64,000 nt of DNA from Symbiodinium kawagutii (GCA_009767595.1 VSDK01015324.1:229907-293906), one strand, 5' to 3'. Counted from the first letter of the stretch, positions 1 through 11,367 are shown. The notes: generated by a model from the letters alone, not told the origin. Translations and numbers: made by a program.

Positions 1-1227
1 AAGCTTCCAAGCCATGTTATAATGCAAACCTTCCACAAAAACCCACATAGCATCAACACGGGCAGCCGCTTTAACAATTAACTGAAACATGCGGCCTTTC
101 AAGGCCTGAACATGTGTACTACAGGTGCCCTGGTGTCTCTGAAAGGTTTCAACCCAAGACGTCAGAGTTTGCCAAAACTCTAAGCTAGGATGTTTCCACA
201 ATCGATCACTTTGAATTTCCGGCATGGCCAGTGGCTGCATTTCAATGGCCACATGGACACCTCTACCAAGGTCCTTACTGTCCACATCAGTTTCAACTGA
301 TTTCAACCAACCCTCAGCTTGGGCCATCCATTTGCCAAAAATTTTAGACAATTCACTGTCACTCAGCTGCTGCCTTGGACAGACCAGCTGAGTACACAAC
401 TGTACATCGTCAACTTCAAAACGGCTCCAAGGAAGACGAGGTCCTGGTAGCAGAGGCACATCTTTGTAGCACCGCAACTTGGGAACCAAGAGCGGCAAGT
501 GGCCAACGCTTATGCGGAGGGCAATGGCAGCATGTGGCCTCCAAGGCACGTCCCACATGACCTGGATTGAGCACAAGCCGGCAAGGGATTTGTGGGCTAC
601 AGCATAGTCCAAGGCGCTAGCTGAAGTGCTGTAGGTGGGTTCGCCTGTGTCAACGATAGCTCCAGACACAGCCCGCAGGAAATCAGATTCCCCTAAAGCA
701 CTGGGCTCAGCATTCCAATCGCCAACCACCAACCATGGTAGTCCGTCCGCCAAACTTTTAAGACAGCCTCGCAAAGCTCCTAAAATTTGACAGTTTGTGG
801 AACCAAACAAGCCTTCACCTGTCCTCAGGTAAATGGAAAACAAAGCCAGCTTGCACCCTGCCATTTCTAACAGGATGCCACACCACCCATTGCCACCCAA
901 GCTATAGCTGGCAAGGGTGCTTGTACCCACTGTCCTTGCAGCCACAACAAACTGACCACCAGTAGTTCCTCCACGCCCTGTTGCTTCCGCGGGGAGGTAA
1001 AAGCCTTCCAAGCCCCAAGACCGTAACTGCCTCTGCGTCTGTTTGGTTTTCGCTTCTGTTTGGTGTGTTTCCTGGATAGCAAAGACTTTAGTGCCGCTGC
1101 CAAGTCTTGCCGCCAGCCAACTGCTAACTGCAGTATTAAAGCTGGTGACATTGGCACTACAAAGCGTGATGCTACCCTGACCCTGGTCCTTCTTCAACCT
1201 TGGCTGGGGGGGGTTGCGGAGCCTCAT
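1..1227 (-). CDS. LINE ORF2 N-terminus: APE-type endonuclease domain (partial)
   Basis: This frame is open from at least 1320 to the window edge; the first ATG is at 1227-1225. It shows the endonuclease/exonuclease/phosphatase signature in order: SANVTSF with the catalytic Asn near 1160, FAIQETH with the catalytic Glu near 1075, VVGDWNAEP for the GDxN motif near 720, LDYAVAH near 610, and WRPHAA with the terminal His near 550. These residues nick target DNA for target-primed reverse transcription. About 180 further residues after the last motif form the linker towards a reverse transcriptase that would lie beyond position 1. No stop codon is present. The domain identification is firm, while the exact start is uncertain because of the frame offset with ORF1. 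Confidence 0.82.
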   Translation of the reverse strand, partial: MRLRNPPQPRLKKDQGQGSITLCSANVTSFNTAVSSWLAARLGSGTKVFAIQETHQTEAKTKQTQRQLRSWGLEGFYLPAEATGRGGTTGGQFVVAARTVGTSTLASYSLGGNGWCGILLEMAGCKLALFSIYLRTGEGLFGSTNCQILGALRGCLKSLADGLPWLVVGDWNAEPSALGESDFLRAVSGAIVDTGEPTYSTSASALDYAVAHKSLAGLCSIQVMWDVPWRPHAAIALRISVGHLPLLVPKLRCYKDVPLLPGPRLPWSRFEVDDVQLCTQLVCPRQQLSDSELSKIFGKWMAQAEGWLKSVETDVDSKDLGRGVHVAIEMQPLAMPEIQSDRLWKHPSLEFWQTLTSWVETFQRHQGTCSTHVQALKGRMFQLIVKAAARVDAMWVFVEGLHYNMAWKL

Positions 1228-2020
1228 CCGTCTTTCTTCTCTTCTGGTCCCGCAGCCCACCTGCCATGTCCAACAACCTTTGCTGCTGCTCTGGCCTGAG
1301 CTGGTCCCCCATTGCACCCAAGATCGTCTGGATGAGGTTTTGGTCCCCTCCTGCGACCGGAGCGTCCTCCATCTCACTGTCTTTTGGCAATCCCAAGGCA
1401 TATTTCCAATACACCTTAGAGCTCTCTTCCACCTCAACCTCAGCTGCCTGTAAGTTTTCTGTTGCTTCCTGCACTTTGGCTTCAAGCAAAGCCACCTGCT
1501 CTTTGGCCTTCTCCAAGCGCTGCTCTGCCTGTACCTTGACCTGGCCTGCCTTCTTGAGGTGCGAGGTTGCCTTTTGAAACCTTGCCGTGGCCTCTGCCTT
1601 GGTGGGTTCTTTCCCTTCCTGCTGCTTAGCCTGGTCTGCCTGCAAGGCCTGCTCCAAGGAGAGTCGCACCTCGTCTGGCAAGCCTGGGGTGTGGGACGCC
1701 AAGAGCTGCTGGGCGGTTTCTTGCCAAGGGGGGAGTGGTGAAGTGAGGGTCTCCTCAACTGTTCTAGGCATTTCTCCTTTGCTCTGGCTAGCTCCCCACT
1801 GGCGAGGTTTGGTGGGGGAAGGTCGTTGCCACACATGGCCTTTCCCACCTTTTCCCACCTGAGGGGTATAGTCATAGCCATTCCAATTCCAGGAGCTTTC
1901 CCAATTTCGATGACATTGCGAACATGCTTTGCTGGGATCATTCCATCGATTCGCCCATATCCAGGAATCACACCCAGGAGTAGCACAACGAATATAAGCC
2001 CCTTGAAGGCCATGCGACAT
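1172..2020 (-). CDS. LINE ORF1, zinc-ribbon and coiled-coil protein
   Basis: This 282-residue frame has a true ATG at 2020 and an upstream in-frame stop. Residues 12-37 hold two cysteine pairs (C-x4-C and C-x2-C) of a zinc-ribbon type. Residues 110-205 are rich in A, E, K and Q with a heptad look, so a long coiled coil is likely. The C-terminus is basic and then proline-rich. In LINE elements ORF1 is the RNA-binding chaperone that coats the element RNA. The frame ends at TAG 1172-1174, about 55 bases inside the endonuclease frame and one base out of register with it. A run of eight C on the coding strand (about 1206-1213) lies in the overlap. Loss of one base there would fuse the two frames, so either a sequence error, a recent mutation or programmed frameshifting is possible. 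Confidence 0.75.
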   Translation of the reverse strand: MSHGLQGAYIRCATPGCDSWIWANRWNDPSKACSQCHRNWESSWNWNGYDYTPQVGKGGKGHVWQRPSPTKPRQWGASQSKGEMPRTVEETLTSPLPPWQETAQQLLASHTPGLPDEVRLSLEQALQADQAKQQEGKEPTKAEATARFQKATSHLKKAGQVKVQAEQRLEKAKEQVALLEAKVQEATENLQAAEVEVEESSKVYWKYALGLPKDSEMEDAPVAGGDQNLIQTILGAMGDQLRPEQQQRLLDMAGGLRDQKRRKTDEAPQPPPAKVEEGPGSG

Positions 2021-2127
2021 GACACGAGAGGAAGACAGGACCTATCTCACCTTGATCCTCAACTGATAGGGGAATTAGAAGCAATACTAGTGATATATCA
2101 ACCAGAATGGTTCGTTTATTGCTATCA

Positions 2128-2183
2128 ATGATCATTGGTTGATCTTAGGTGATTTGGGGGTACCCCCATCTTCAGAAACCACC
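2128..2183. repeat. Family D element, half copy
   Basis: The segment ends GGGGGTACCCCCAT then CAGAAACCACC, matching the right end of family D (TTTTGAGAAACCACC). Only one end is recognisable. Confidence 0.5.
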
Positions 2184-2189
2184 TGCTGG

Positions 2190-3229
2190 CAGCTTTGAAA
2201 CCACGGTGGGTAGTGACGGTTTTCCTGGTCTCTGATTGACAGAATGGGACCATAATGCAGCCTGCACGTCCCCGCATGCCGTGGCTCATACAGAGGGAAT
2301 TACGGCATTGCCATTGGAAAGCCCAAAGCCAAGGCAGGTGATTGTTGGCAGGGACCATGCTGTCAGACTTGGGGTGTGCCCACTCCAAATGGCTTGACGA
2401 TTCCAACATTGAGAAAACTGCGTGGTTTTGTGCGCACGTTTTTTTTGCCTCCACGTCGCCCATGGGCCCAGGCGTGTAACGCCATGTACTGGCTGGTGAT
2501 TTTTCTTTCAGGGGCTGATTGACTTGTTTAATTCATTGGTGGTTGTTCATCCTCAGAGGCTTGGGGGGATATGGATACACACAGATTACTGGCCAACTGC
2601 TCGTGAACCATTTTGTTCGAAGAAGACTGTTAACGGTCCTTTCCAGTCCCCAAACGTGACTGTTCACTCAGGATGTTTCATTTCAGGTGTTCGAACTACT
2701 TCAGCGTATTTGTTCGCACTACTTCAGGTGTGGTGCCTTCCAACCACTGATGCTGCTTGGACCTGCGCCTGCAGCGTCCCGAGGACTTCCACGGCAACGT
2801 CTTGAAGCTGAACGCCTCAAGGGTCGAACCTCAAACGGTGAACTGGAGGAACTGCGCCAACACTGACCTTATGGCTCCTTGCCACCGTTGGGAGGCTTGG
2901 GAGAGCCCCGTACCCAGCCCTTGAAACCGGGGGCTGCCTACCAGAAGTGGCCACTATTGAGTAGTTAAATGGTTGGAAATCCTTTTTGGTTCACATGTCC
3001 AAGAGGATAGTGCCCATAAATGCTTATGAATCCCTCTGACATATCTTGAATGAACCTGTACAGATTTGGCACAGGCATGCAAAAAGATGTTGTTACCAAT
3101 TCATTGGTCATTGGTTGTGTGTTGTGTATGTGTATTTTTTGTTTGGCACATGTATACACACACATGTTTATGTTTTCAGCTCATGACCTGCCTGCTGACA
3201 CCCATGGCTGATCCCATGCTGAGGTGAAG
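2190..3229. other. Intergenic or 5' region upstream of the membrane-protein gene
   Basis: No convincing gene is seen. A frame on the plus strand at about 2729-2866 follows a possible acceptor (ACTTCAG) and ends in a stop; it could be an upstream exon but is weak. The block near 2905-2950 ends CTACCAGAAGTGG, a string also found near 62820. Confidence 0.4.
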
Positions 3230-6200
3230 GCCAAGCGTGTGGCAATGGGCTTTCTGATCATGCTGGCTGGCCTGAAACTTTGGGTGCATCCTGGCTGAAC
3301 AAGTGACTTCTTAGCTTGGATGTTGTGTCAGATGAACCTTGAATTTTGATTTCGCCCGTTGTTACTTGCAGCTACTTTGAAATTTGTCTTGGTGAGTGAA
3401 GCCTACAACCAGTTGGGATCATTTCGGTATCTTCTTTCGTTGGCGTTTTTGTGGAAGTTGCATGTGGTGATTTCCAAGATTGGAGCGCCACCATGTGTCC
3501 GCGGTGGTGCTTTGAGGATCGCATTCTACCTGCCATACGCCTGGTTCACTTTGACCTTCAACTACTCCTATGGTCAAGAGCCTGGATTTGTGGCCGGCAT
3601 GACGTTCTCCATGGTGGTGGTGGCGGGCAACGCCTTGATGTACTTGGTATGTTCTGAAGTGGCGGATCGCGCACGTTTCATCTATGTGGATGACAGGGAG
3701 GTGTGCTACATGCTCCTGTACTGTTCCCGGACAGCAGCTGCAATAGTATATTAAGACCTTACCAAGCTAATGGCCGTCACCCAAACAAACAGATCACAAA
3801 GAGTTTGGATGACAAGGAGCTCAATAACAATAAGTTGAACGGGTGTTCATATTTCGGGATTACTACATAATATCCCTGGTTGCAGTCGCTTCCGAAAGAA
3901 TTCTGCAGTTATCTTCGCAGGCCCTTTGCATTTATGCCTTTTCTGGTTCCTGCCCATCGCAGTTTTCTCTTGCAAAATCGCTGTTCAAAGCACCGTCACC
4001 ATCCACAAGAGCGCCATGGGGCAATGTGTTTATGTGTGCATGTCCATGCTCTTTGCGCTGGTCTCTATCAACGATTTATCCACTATTGGTCCCGGCGGTG
4101 GTAACATACCCTTCAATTTTCCCTCTCCAGAAGGGGGGGGAACAACCTTCCAGAGCCCCAAATATGGGTGCACATGAAAATATTGGTGTCAACATATGCT
4201 TCGGAAAGGCTCGTAATCTGTTCGCAAGCCCTTGCTCGACAACACAGAGCTCCTAGCTGCTCACTAGATCTCACTGTTGGTTGTTGCCAACCACTGCATC
4301 TACTATGATTCTCTTGTGGTCGGATTCTTGGTGATCAGCATGGTTTTGTTGATATATTTGTTGGTCACTTTATTGAAGGATATTCGTGACAAGAGCCCCC
4401 AGCAGCCAATACCTGAGGCTTCGCTTGCGTTTTCAACGTCGCCTTGGATTTGATCACCACCTACATGGTGGCCTATCGTATCAACGTTGGTTTGCGCATG
4501 AAGACTTATGATGGAATCCCGGCAAGCCACATTTGTTGCAAGACCGCCATGAGGATCGCCATGAACCATCATGAAGTGGAGTGGGATGTAATTGTTTGTG
4601 CGCTTTTTGTGGCCAATTCTGACCTGCAGGTGATCAGCCAGATCTAGAAACAATTATACATACAATGACTGTAGATTCTGTAGATCACAAGCATTCCTAC
4701 TCGCTTTTAGCATAGCTGAACTCCTTGAGAAGGCGATGGAGCGCGAGAGATGATGATCATCAACGGTACCACATCTCCATTCATATGCTGCCGCTGGCGC
4801 AGCATCCAAGTACCAAGGAACTTTGCTGGAGAACTTGCAGCAGTTCTCTGACCGCTTCGAGTCATATGCCATGCAGCGCACCTTGGCAAACAACCTCTAT
4901 GCCTATGCCTTCCCTGCCACTTTTCTCATCCCCTTCTTGATCGAACCTGTGGCCACCATCTATGCGCCCTACAAGATGATGATGGCCATCGTTCGCACAC
5001 AACCATCCATGAGACTTGGCATGATACTTGCGCACGGAATCATCGCTGCAGCTGACAGGTTTAGGGAGGCAACCCCTTGAACCGCGGCGAGCTCAGGAAA
5101 GGCTTCATGGCGGAGCGCTTGTTGGGAAGTTTGGTCTTTGACCTCTCTCGCTACGCCGACTTGATGTTGGATGTCATGATTGCTGTGCTCATTTTCTTCT
5201 TTCCAGGTGCCTGGCAGTCGCCAGCAACGGTTGTCAAATTGTGGTCAAGATGGCAAATTTGTGCATTGTTGTTGGGCACTGGCCATGCTGAATCAGGAAT
5301 AGAATAAACCGATCTGAGATGCTCACTGTGTATCTTCGTTTTTGGCCTCTATCCGTACACTTGGACTGTTATGATTGTTATGCAAGCACCACAGACGACA
5401 CCGCGGAAAATCACGTGGCTACAGCAACAGAAGCATGATTTTTGCCAGTCACTCAGGTGGTTACAACATTCAGATGTTCGTGGGTTTGGCTGGGTCGCAC
5501 GTGTACATCTACTTCTTTGACCACTATCGTGTTCTTCGTTCTATCCAGAGCTGCAACTATGCCGATAAGATGGTGGACTGGTGGACCCAATGGATGATGT
5601 CGATTCCATGCGGCTTCATGCTGGCTTGCGTGACTTGGGCTCCATCGTTTAACCCGCAGAGGGAGAAAAGGACACGTGCACTATTCTTCAAGTACGACAA
5701 GACATCAAGCATGGAGACATACGTATGCCAATGCATACAGGCAATCCACTATAAGGCAATGCAACGTGAAGGAATGTGCTGAATGGCTGGCTGCATTTAA
5801 ATTGTTTGAAGCACATGCTTTGACGCATTTTGACCGCCACAGGCTATTGCCATGTAGCTCAATAACATCATGTCATTGTAATTAGTTTGTTTGTTTGACC
5901 TAAGGCAGCTGAACACGCTATATTACGGCTTTGTGTAACATATGCTGCATCATATGCTGCTATGCAATGGGTTGCAATGTCATGATGCATGCATGAAATA
6001 TCATCAATTCAGCTATAGACGTGTGTGTGCCTTTGGAATCCTTGGCTTCCGCTTTTGCTTCCGAAACATTGGCAGCTTAGGTGGGTCAATGTTAACCAAC
6101 CAACTACTGAGGGATAAGAACCAACAAAACTACAGGGATTATAATGGTGAATGGTGGGGGAACCAGGGGGACTAGCCGGGTGAACTGACCCACTGCCAGG

Positions 6201-9200
6201 TGGTGTTCAAAGCGAACTGCCAACCGGGCTACCCCTGCGTGGACGGTGACACCATGGTAGCTGGCTGCGCAGTGGCTTTCGTGGCGCACATCATCCTGCA
6301 CACCTTGGCGTTGAAGTCTCCTGGTTTTCAGCGGTTGCGACGGCAGTTTTCCCTTGCAAAATAGGGAACCTATAAACAATGGCTGGCGGCTGGTTTATTA
6401 CTAAAAATGGTTACTATTGGATGATAACTGGGGCCCTCCTAATTTTCATAAACCATCATATCCATGGCCTTCTGGCAAAGTGACCTGGCACTGGAGAATC
6501 CACCACTTTTTTAGTGGTTTCCTAGACTATAAAATATGGTGAAAATCCATTGCCAGGTTACCAGAGAGAAATCTCCATGGATGAGCTCCCAATGGCTTAC
6601 TTGTTGATAGTAATATTTGATTTGGATGGCTTATACCCACGAATTCTTAGGTGTTTAGTGTTTTTGGGATATGATTGATTTACCCTATAACCACTAAAGA
6701 TATTAGCAAGGGATCTATAAGCCACCAAGCGATGAATATGGCAATAGAACAAACCATCATTGTTTAATTTTTCCATCACCTATACGGATAGATCGGAGCG
6801 AGCAGAAATATGGCTAAGCGTAGTGTTTCACCATATCATTTTGCTTATGCAATGGAGGTACTTGTACGTTGATTTAGCCTATGATTAATGGTTTAAAATG
6901 GAGGTGCAGGTATCTCCCTGGAATGGTCAGGTGTTTATCCCATACTCAGATAGAAAGAAGGTCTGAAGAAGGTGTGAATGAAAAGCATCAAAAAGCTTGG
7001 CAAACTGCCGCTTTGTCAAGGGTCATCCCCAGCTTTTTAGGGTGTCACGGGGGCGAATGGCTCATTCCAGACCAAATCCAACCACAGCTGCGTTCCCAAG
7101 AAGAAAGACTTAAACCTCAAGGCTGAAGCTATTTGCGAAGTGTGGATGCCTCACATCCTGTCCAGACCTTTTAAGGTAACTATCATTTGACTCCTCAGCA
7201 TCCTATGATCAGCTCTGGGGGGTCAGACTTGATGTATGAACTGCCCGACCAGAATGCTGGCCGCAGGCTAGGGGGATCTTTGAGCCACCCAGTGCTACCC
7301 CTGCAAGGATGGAACAAGTTGGAGCTGTGAGATGGTCTCTGCTGAAAGCAGTGACGGGCTTCATCAACCATCATTGGTGATACTCACAGCTGAATTGCCT
7401 TCACAATTCAGGGTGGGTCAAACCACAGAATGTCACTTAAAATGAGTTCGGTCAACATCCCAAGATCGTGAGAGAGAGAGAGAACATCCCAAGATCGCTT
7501 CCTTCTCTCCAGTTTCCATTGTTACCCAGCAGGACTCTTGGGTTTTTTGCATGGAAATCTTCATTCGGGAAGCTGCCTCAGGTTTCTTGTGCCCATGTTT
7601 GGCTTGACCGGTGAGTCAGACGGTGCTGACAGCAACACCTACCAAGACTGTTCCAGGCACGCGAACGCAACGGTCAGCTGATACGAGCCATGCTCTAGCT
7701 AGTTCAAATGATGTGACTTATCACTTCACCAGCTACAACAAATGATGAAGCATAAGAATGAACGTGCTATGCATTGATTATTTGACCATATATATATATA
7801 TTTTTTTTTTCGAAACTTGAAAGACCATGCCATAACCAGCCAGTACTGGAACATGGAACCTTAATCAGGCCGAGTGAGTGCGACAGGGGTTCTGAGTTTT
7901 GTTGCGGGCCAAGCTTGGCATTGACCATCCAACACTGCTTACTGAGGCGCCAGGAATTCGATCAACATGTCTTTTTTAACTGGCACAATTTTTAATTGTG
8001 AGACCTGACTACTGCAGTTTTTCTGTCAAGTTCTTACCGTAGTGGGCTCATTTTAGTGGTCAACTCAGAGGTGACCATTCTTGTTGATTATTCTCAATGG
8101 TTATGATCGCCGTTGACACAGGTTGAAGATCGGCAAGTTGTTTTTCCGTCCGCATTCGTCCGCAAGTGCAGGCGAATTGCTTGCTCCTGGTTCAACGTGA
8201 ACCCCGTGTACTGCTTGCGTTCCCAGTACATCTATCAGCACAACCCGCCATGTGTCTACTGCATTCCAGGCCAGCTTTCCGTTGCTCAAGGAGCTGATGT
8301 TGTGGGTGTGGTTCAATCAAAGGGATTTGAAAGATGCCCTCTCATGAAGCTCATCTTACATTGTGGGCCGTGGGTTCGCTCTCATTTCGCTCTAGCCAGA
8401 GGGTCCCTAACCTCGATGACCATCCCTCTAAAGATTCCAGTTTGCGCCATAGCGGGTTGTCAAGAGTCTTGCTGCTGGAGTTACGTCCAACTCAGTGAGC
8501 TAGCTACAATGCCTTGCAGGCTGGCTGTCAGTTGTGGTATGGTGTCCCTTTTCTTCAGCAATCCCTCAGCAGAATGATGGGAATGAATTTAGGGAACCAG
8601 TTCCCGGCCAGTTCCTGACCATCCCCCCAATCACTTTGACTCGGCTCCCTTCAGCAGTAGCCCTGCGGTGGCAGCTTCAAGCATTTCGGACGGGTGAAAG
8701 AGTTGCACCACTGTCTTGGAGAAAACATAGCTTTATAGAGTGTGGTCAGCAAGCAGCCATACAAAATCGAAGCTAGGAGCACAGGTTGACCATGGTTGAC
8801 CAACTGGTATAGTCATAACTCTCCCTACCCTTCCAGTTACCATTATAGTAGGTAACCAACCCCAAACAACAATGGTAGAAACCAGCTGGTTACCTGTTAT
8901 AATGGTAACTGGAAGCCTAGGGTCTTCTATGACAGTAGCTTCACCTTAGATCAATCGAGCTATGGCCAGGCAAAGAGCACCTCATCGAGGTGAACGAGGA
9001 TTTGGGGCTCTACTTCAACGACTGCCCCGCCAAGGAGGAAGACTATGACGCGCCTCATGTGGACGTGGATGCCGTGAAAGAGAACCTGAAGGCATCGAAG
9101 ATCCCCGAAGATGTTGATTGGATTGGGCGGTCAATGCTGGTGTTCACTGGGAAGACAAACTTGAAGAAGACATCATGACTTTTCCTTGTATCACAAGCAT

Positions 9201-10332
9201 TGTTAATCCTGATTGGCCAGTGGAAGATGAAGTTCAGTGTTGAAGCAGTTGCTATGGGGCTTTGTATGGCCTTGTTGTGATGCTTAGTTGGTGGTGAATT
9301 GGGACAAGCCACCGAGACCGAGCATAGTTTTGGAGTGGCAACGGGTAGGCTTCACGTGGGCTACATTTCAACCAGCCTGGCGTGGGCTTCCAAGAATGTC
9401 AGGTGAACTACCTTCCATGCGAAGGGATCCAGATGGGACGTATGATTTTCTATCTCCGCCATGGTAGTGACCTCCCTGATGTCCTTCCCACACATCGGCA
9501 GCTGAATCATGTGTGGTCTCGGCAGGAACTCAAGAGCAAAGCCACCGAGCAGTTCGAAGACATCAAAGGAAAGGCCTCCGGGCATTTGGAGGAGCTGCGC
9601 CGCAGCCATGGATTGGCGGCAAGTGACGAAGGGTTCATGCCCCGCTGTCGGCAATCGGCCTTTTACAGCAGTGACTACCCTGAAATTCCTGGATTCACAG
9701 TAGTGACATGATACTGACTTGCAACTATCATTAAATTAGTATTGAACTAATTGGGGCTATGGATTATTCCTGGGCCTGCATTACTTTTTTTCAGTGGAAA
9801 CTAGCTGGTGGCCAACAATGTTGCTTGCAGGCTCATGGCCTGGTTGCCCAAAAGCCATAAAAAATGCTTGTTGGTTCATTGTTTTCACATGGCCACTGAA
9901 CGGGAACAACGTTAGCAGGTTTGGTCACAGCACGTCTCACGTCACTTCCTTCCCTGTTGCCTGAAGCAGTCTCAGGAGTTGAAGGGAAAAGCCTCAGGTC
10001 ACTTTGAGCAGTTTCAGGGAACGATGTCCAGTTGGAGAATGCCAGGATTTGGGGCGGTTTCTTGGATGACAGAGAGCTCTCCATTGGTCCAAGTTGTGAG
10101 CGTTGCACGTCAAAAGTGTCAGGTTCAATATCTATTTTTTGCCTTGGCCATGGTTTTTCATGGCTTTCTCTTACTTCTGCTCTTACTTCGGTTTACGGAT
10201 GCAGTGGATGATGCTGATCATTTGAAGTCACAATCGCCTGTAGCATGCGATGAAGTTCAGACCTTCGGGACCAGCCAGCACGCCCAGGCATCCTCTGAGG
10301 AAGGAAAGCCGTCGGGAAGCGAAGAGAAGTGA
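3230..10332 (+). CDS. Multi-pass membrane protein, about 12 exons, family unnamed
   Basis: Exons reconstructed from frame and splice phase are 3230-3293, 3372-3722, 4418-4521, 4811-about 5020, about 5092-5206, 5457-5629, 6200-about 6307, 8122-8269, 8970-about 9115, 9526-about 9600, 9976-about 10040 and 10261-10332 (stop TGA). Several junctions fit exactly: 3293 G|GC to 3372, 3722 T|GT to 4418 (giving LLYCFACVF), 5206 G|GT to 5457 (FFFPGGYNI), 5629|GT to 6200 (LACVVFKAN) and 8269 G|GC to 8970 (CIPGKEHLI). Both GC-AG and GT-AG introns are used. The product has about nine or ten hydrophobic segments, a conserved-looking run YAMQRTLANN then YAYAFPATFLIPFLIEP, SHVYIYFFDHYRVLRS, a Cys-rich loop (CSWFNVNPVYCLRS) and an acidic soluble tail ending GKPSGSEEK. 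It resembles dinoflagellate hypothetical membrane proteins I have seen, but I cannot name a function. The first exon or exons may lie upstream of 3230. Confidence 0.8.
6079..6203. mobile_element. Family B element at a 3' splice site
   Basis: AGGT occurs at 6079-6082 and again at 6198-6201, flanking GGGTCAATG...TGACCCACTGCC. The right AGGT is the acceptor of the intron before the exon starting VVFKAN (AG at 6198-6199). The element therefore seems to have inserted exactly at an old intron-exon junction and moved the functional acceptor to its own far end. Confidence 0.7.
6381..6456. repeat. Family D element, degraded, intronic
   Basis: The core GGCTGGTTTATTACTA and a CATAAACCATC end match family D loosely. 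It lies in the intron between 6307 and 8122. Confidence 0.4.
6470..6572. repeat. Family E element, diverged, intronic
   Basis: Inverted ends TCTGGCAAAGTGACCTGGCA and CATTGCCAGGTTACCAGAGA match family E (ends CTCYGGTAAACTAAC, then TGGCAATGGAAAATCC). Confidence 0.55.
6622..6729. mobile_element. Family F element, intronic
   Basis: Starts TTGGATGGCTTATACCC and ends TATAAGCCACCAAG, almost identical inside to the copy at 12744-12858. It is flanked by TGAT and CGAT, consistent with a 4-bp target duplication. Confidence 0.7.
6730..8121. other. Long intron interior of the membrane-protein gene
   Basis: No exon is recognised here. It contains a short (GA)n run near 7470-7484 and an AT run near 7790-7812. 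A small linking exon could be hidden. Confidence 0.4.
8823..8922. mobile_element. Family C element, intronic
   Basis: Near-complete inverted repeat from CCCTACCCTTCCAGTTACC to GGTAACTGGAAGCCTAGGG, flanked by TCT on both sides (3-bp target duplication). It sits inside the GC-AG intron 8270-8969. Confidence 0.8.
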
Positions 10333-10975
10333 GTTGCCTACGCCACAGCCAGCAACCAGCGATGAAAAAAGGACCAGCGGACCGAGCCTCTTGGGTCCAT
10401 GATGTTCTGTTTTTCCTGGACCCTACAGGAAAGCACTTCCTAGGTGGCTCAGTGGGTAATCCATGGTCCAGGGATGCCAAGAGTTCAGCATAAAGACTTG
10501 GAAGTAGCTTGTAATGGCCTTGCAGTGTGATTGTTGCACGATGCATGGACTAATTCGCAATGCGCGACATTAAAATATATTAAAGAATCTTAATTTTTAC
10601 ATCGATGTACATCAAGATGAAGATATAGGAAGATGAAGTTTTGGTGGGATGTCATTTACAGATGCTTGTCCTTCGACAAGCCACGACCAAGCTCCAACGA
10701 ATCCCAGTATTCCTCTGAGGCTTCGAGCGCGGAAGGCCGCCATGCGCATCACTGCATCAACTCTCACTCCGCTTGCAGACAAGGTGTCATGGTTGATGCT
10801 GAGTGGTCAATGGTTGGTGGTGAGGGGTGGTATGCTGGATGATGGTCCCACGATGCAGCTTCCGTTTTCTTTACAACTTGATCAGTTGTAGAATTGCAAC
10901 TTGCTCGCTCGCGTTTCAATAGTGCCATTGTTTGCCGTTTCTGTGATCATTAGGATGTTTGTACATCCGCAATAG
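10333..10975. other. Spacer after the membrane-protein gene
   Basis: AT-rich 3' region. A plus frame at 10649-10891 has fair composition but no splice support, so I do not call it a gene. Confidence 0.4.
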
Positions 10976-11213
10976 CTAGAAGCAGAGTTATACAATCAAT
11001 GATCAACTGGTTGGTGGTTTGAAACATGTTTTTTTCCCCTAGTAGTTATTAACAATTGCTTGGTTGACTATATAATATTTTTCATAGGGGTTGAAACCAC
11101 CAACCAGTCAAGCGTTTGTACCCCTGGAAGATTTGGAAGTGTTGGCCCCCCACTCAAGGCACACAGAAGGCCGAAAAAAACATGTGTTCACTTGTTGTGC
11201 TGCTATGGGGTGA
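10976..11213 (+). CDS. Two candidate exons split by a family A intron
   Basis: Exon 10976-11009 follows the acceptor CGCAATAG and ends phase 2 at TG|GTTGGTGG. Exon 11108-11213 resumes with one base and reads QAFVPLEDLEVLAPHSRH onwards to a stop at 11211-11213. The phase matches when family A (11010-11107, GT to AG) is removed. The second exon is rich in D, E, L and P, as expected of real coding sequence. A different frame is also open downstream, so the assignment is moderate. The product is not recognised. Confidence 0.45.
11007..11107 (+). mobile_element. Family A introner-like element
   Basis: CTGGTTGGTGGTTTGA to TTGAAACCACCAACCAG forms perfect inverted ends. TCAA is present on both sides (4-bp target duplication). 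GT at 11010 and AG at 11107 give a 98-base intron. Confidence 0.8.
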
Positions 11214-11268
11214 TGTTCATGACAAGCCCATGAGAGAACAGATGGAAACAACTACTTGTTTCTTGCAT

Positions 11269-11367
11269 GGCTATGGGTCAAAACCCTGTACCCCTGGTTC
11301 CCACCATTAACCATTGTTTTCCCTGTTATTGTTGCTTAATATTGCTGGTTAATATTGACCCATAGCC
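11269..11367. mobile_element. Family B element
   Basis: GGCTATGGGTCA to TGACCCATAGCC with perfect 12-bp ends, flanked by GCAT twice. The ends offer a GC donor and an AG acceptor (CATAG|CC). Confidence 0.8.

Larger units (their letters stand above)
1..2044 (-). mobile_element. Non-LTR (LINE-type) retrotransposon, 5' part
   Basis: Two adjoining minus-strand coding frames have the usual LINE order. A coiled-coil ORF1 comes first, followed by an apurinic-type endonuclease that begins the ORF2 polyprotein. The element enters at about 2044, where an in-frame stop precedes ORF1, and runs off the left edge, so reverse transcriptase would lie outside the window. No terminal repeats or target duplication can be judged. 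Apart from one frame offset between the two frames there are no stops in about 2 kb, which suggests a young copy. Confidence 0.8.
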
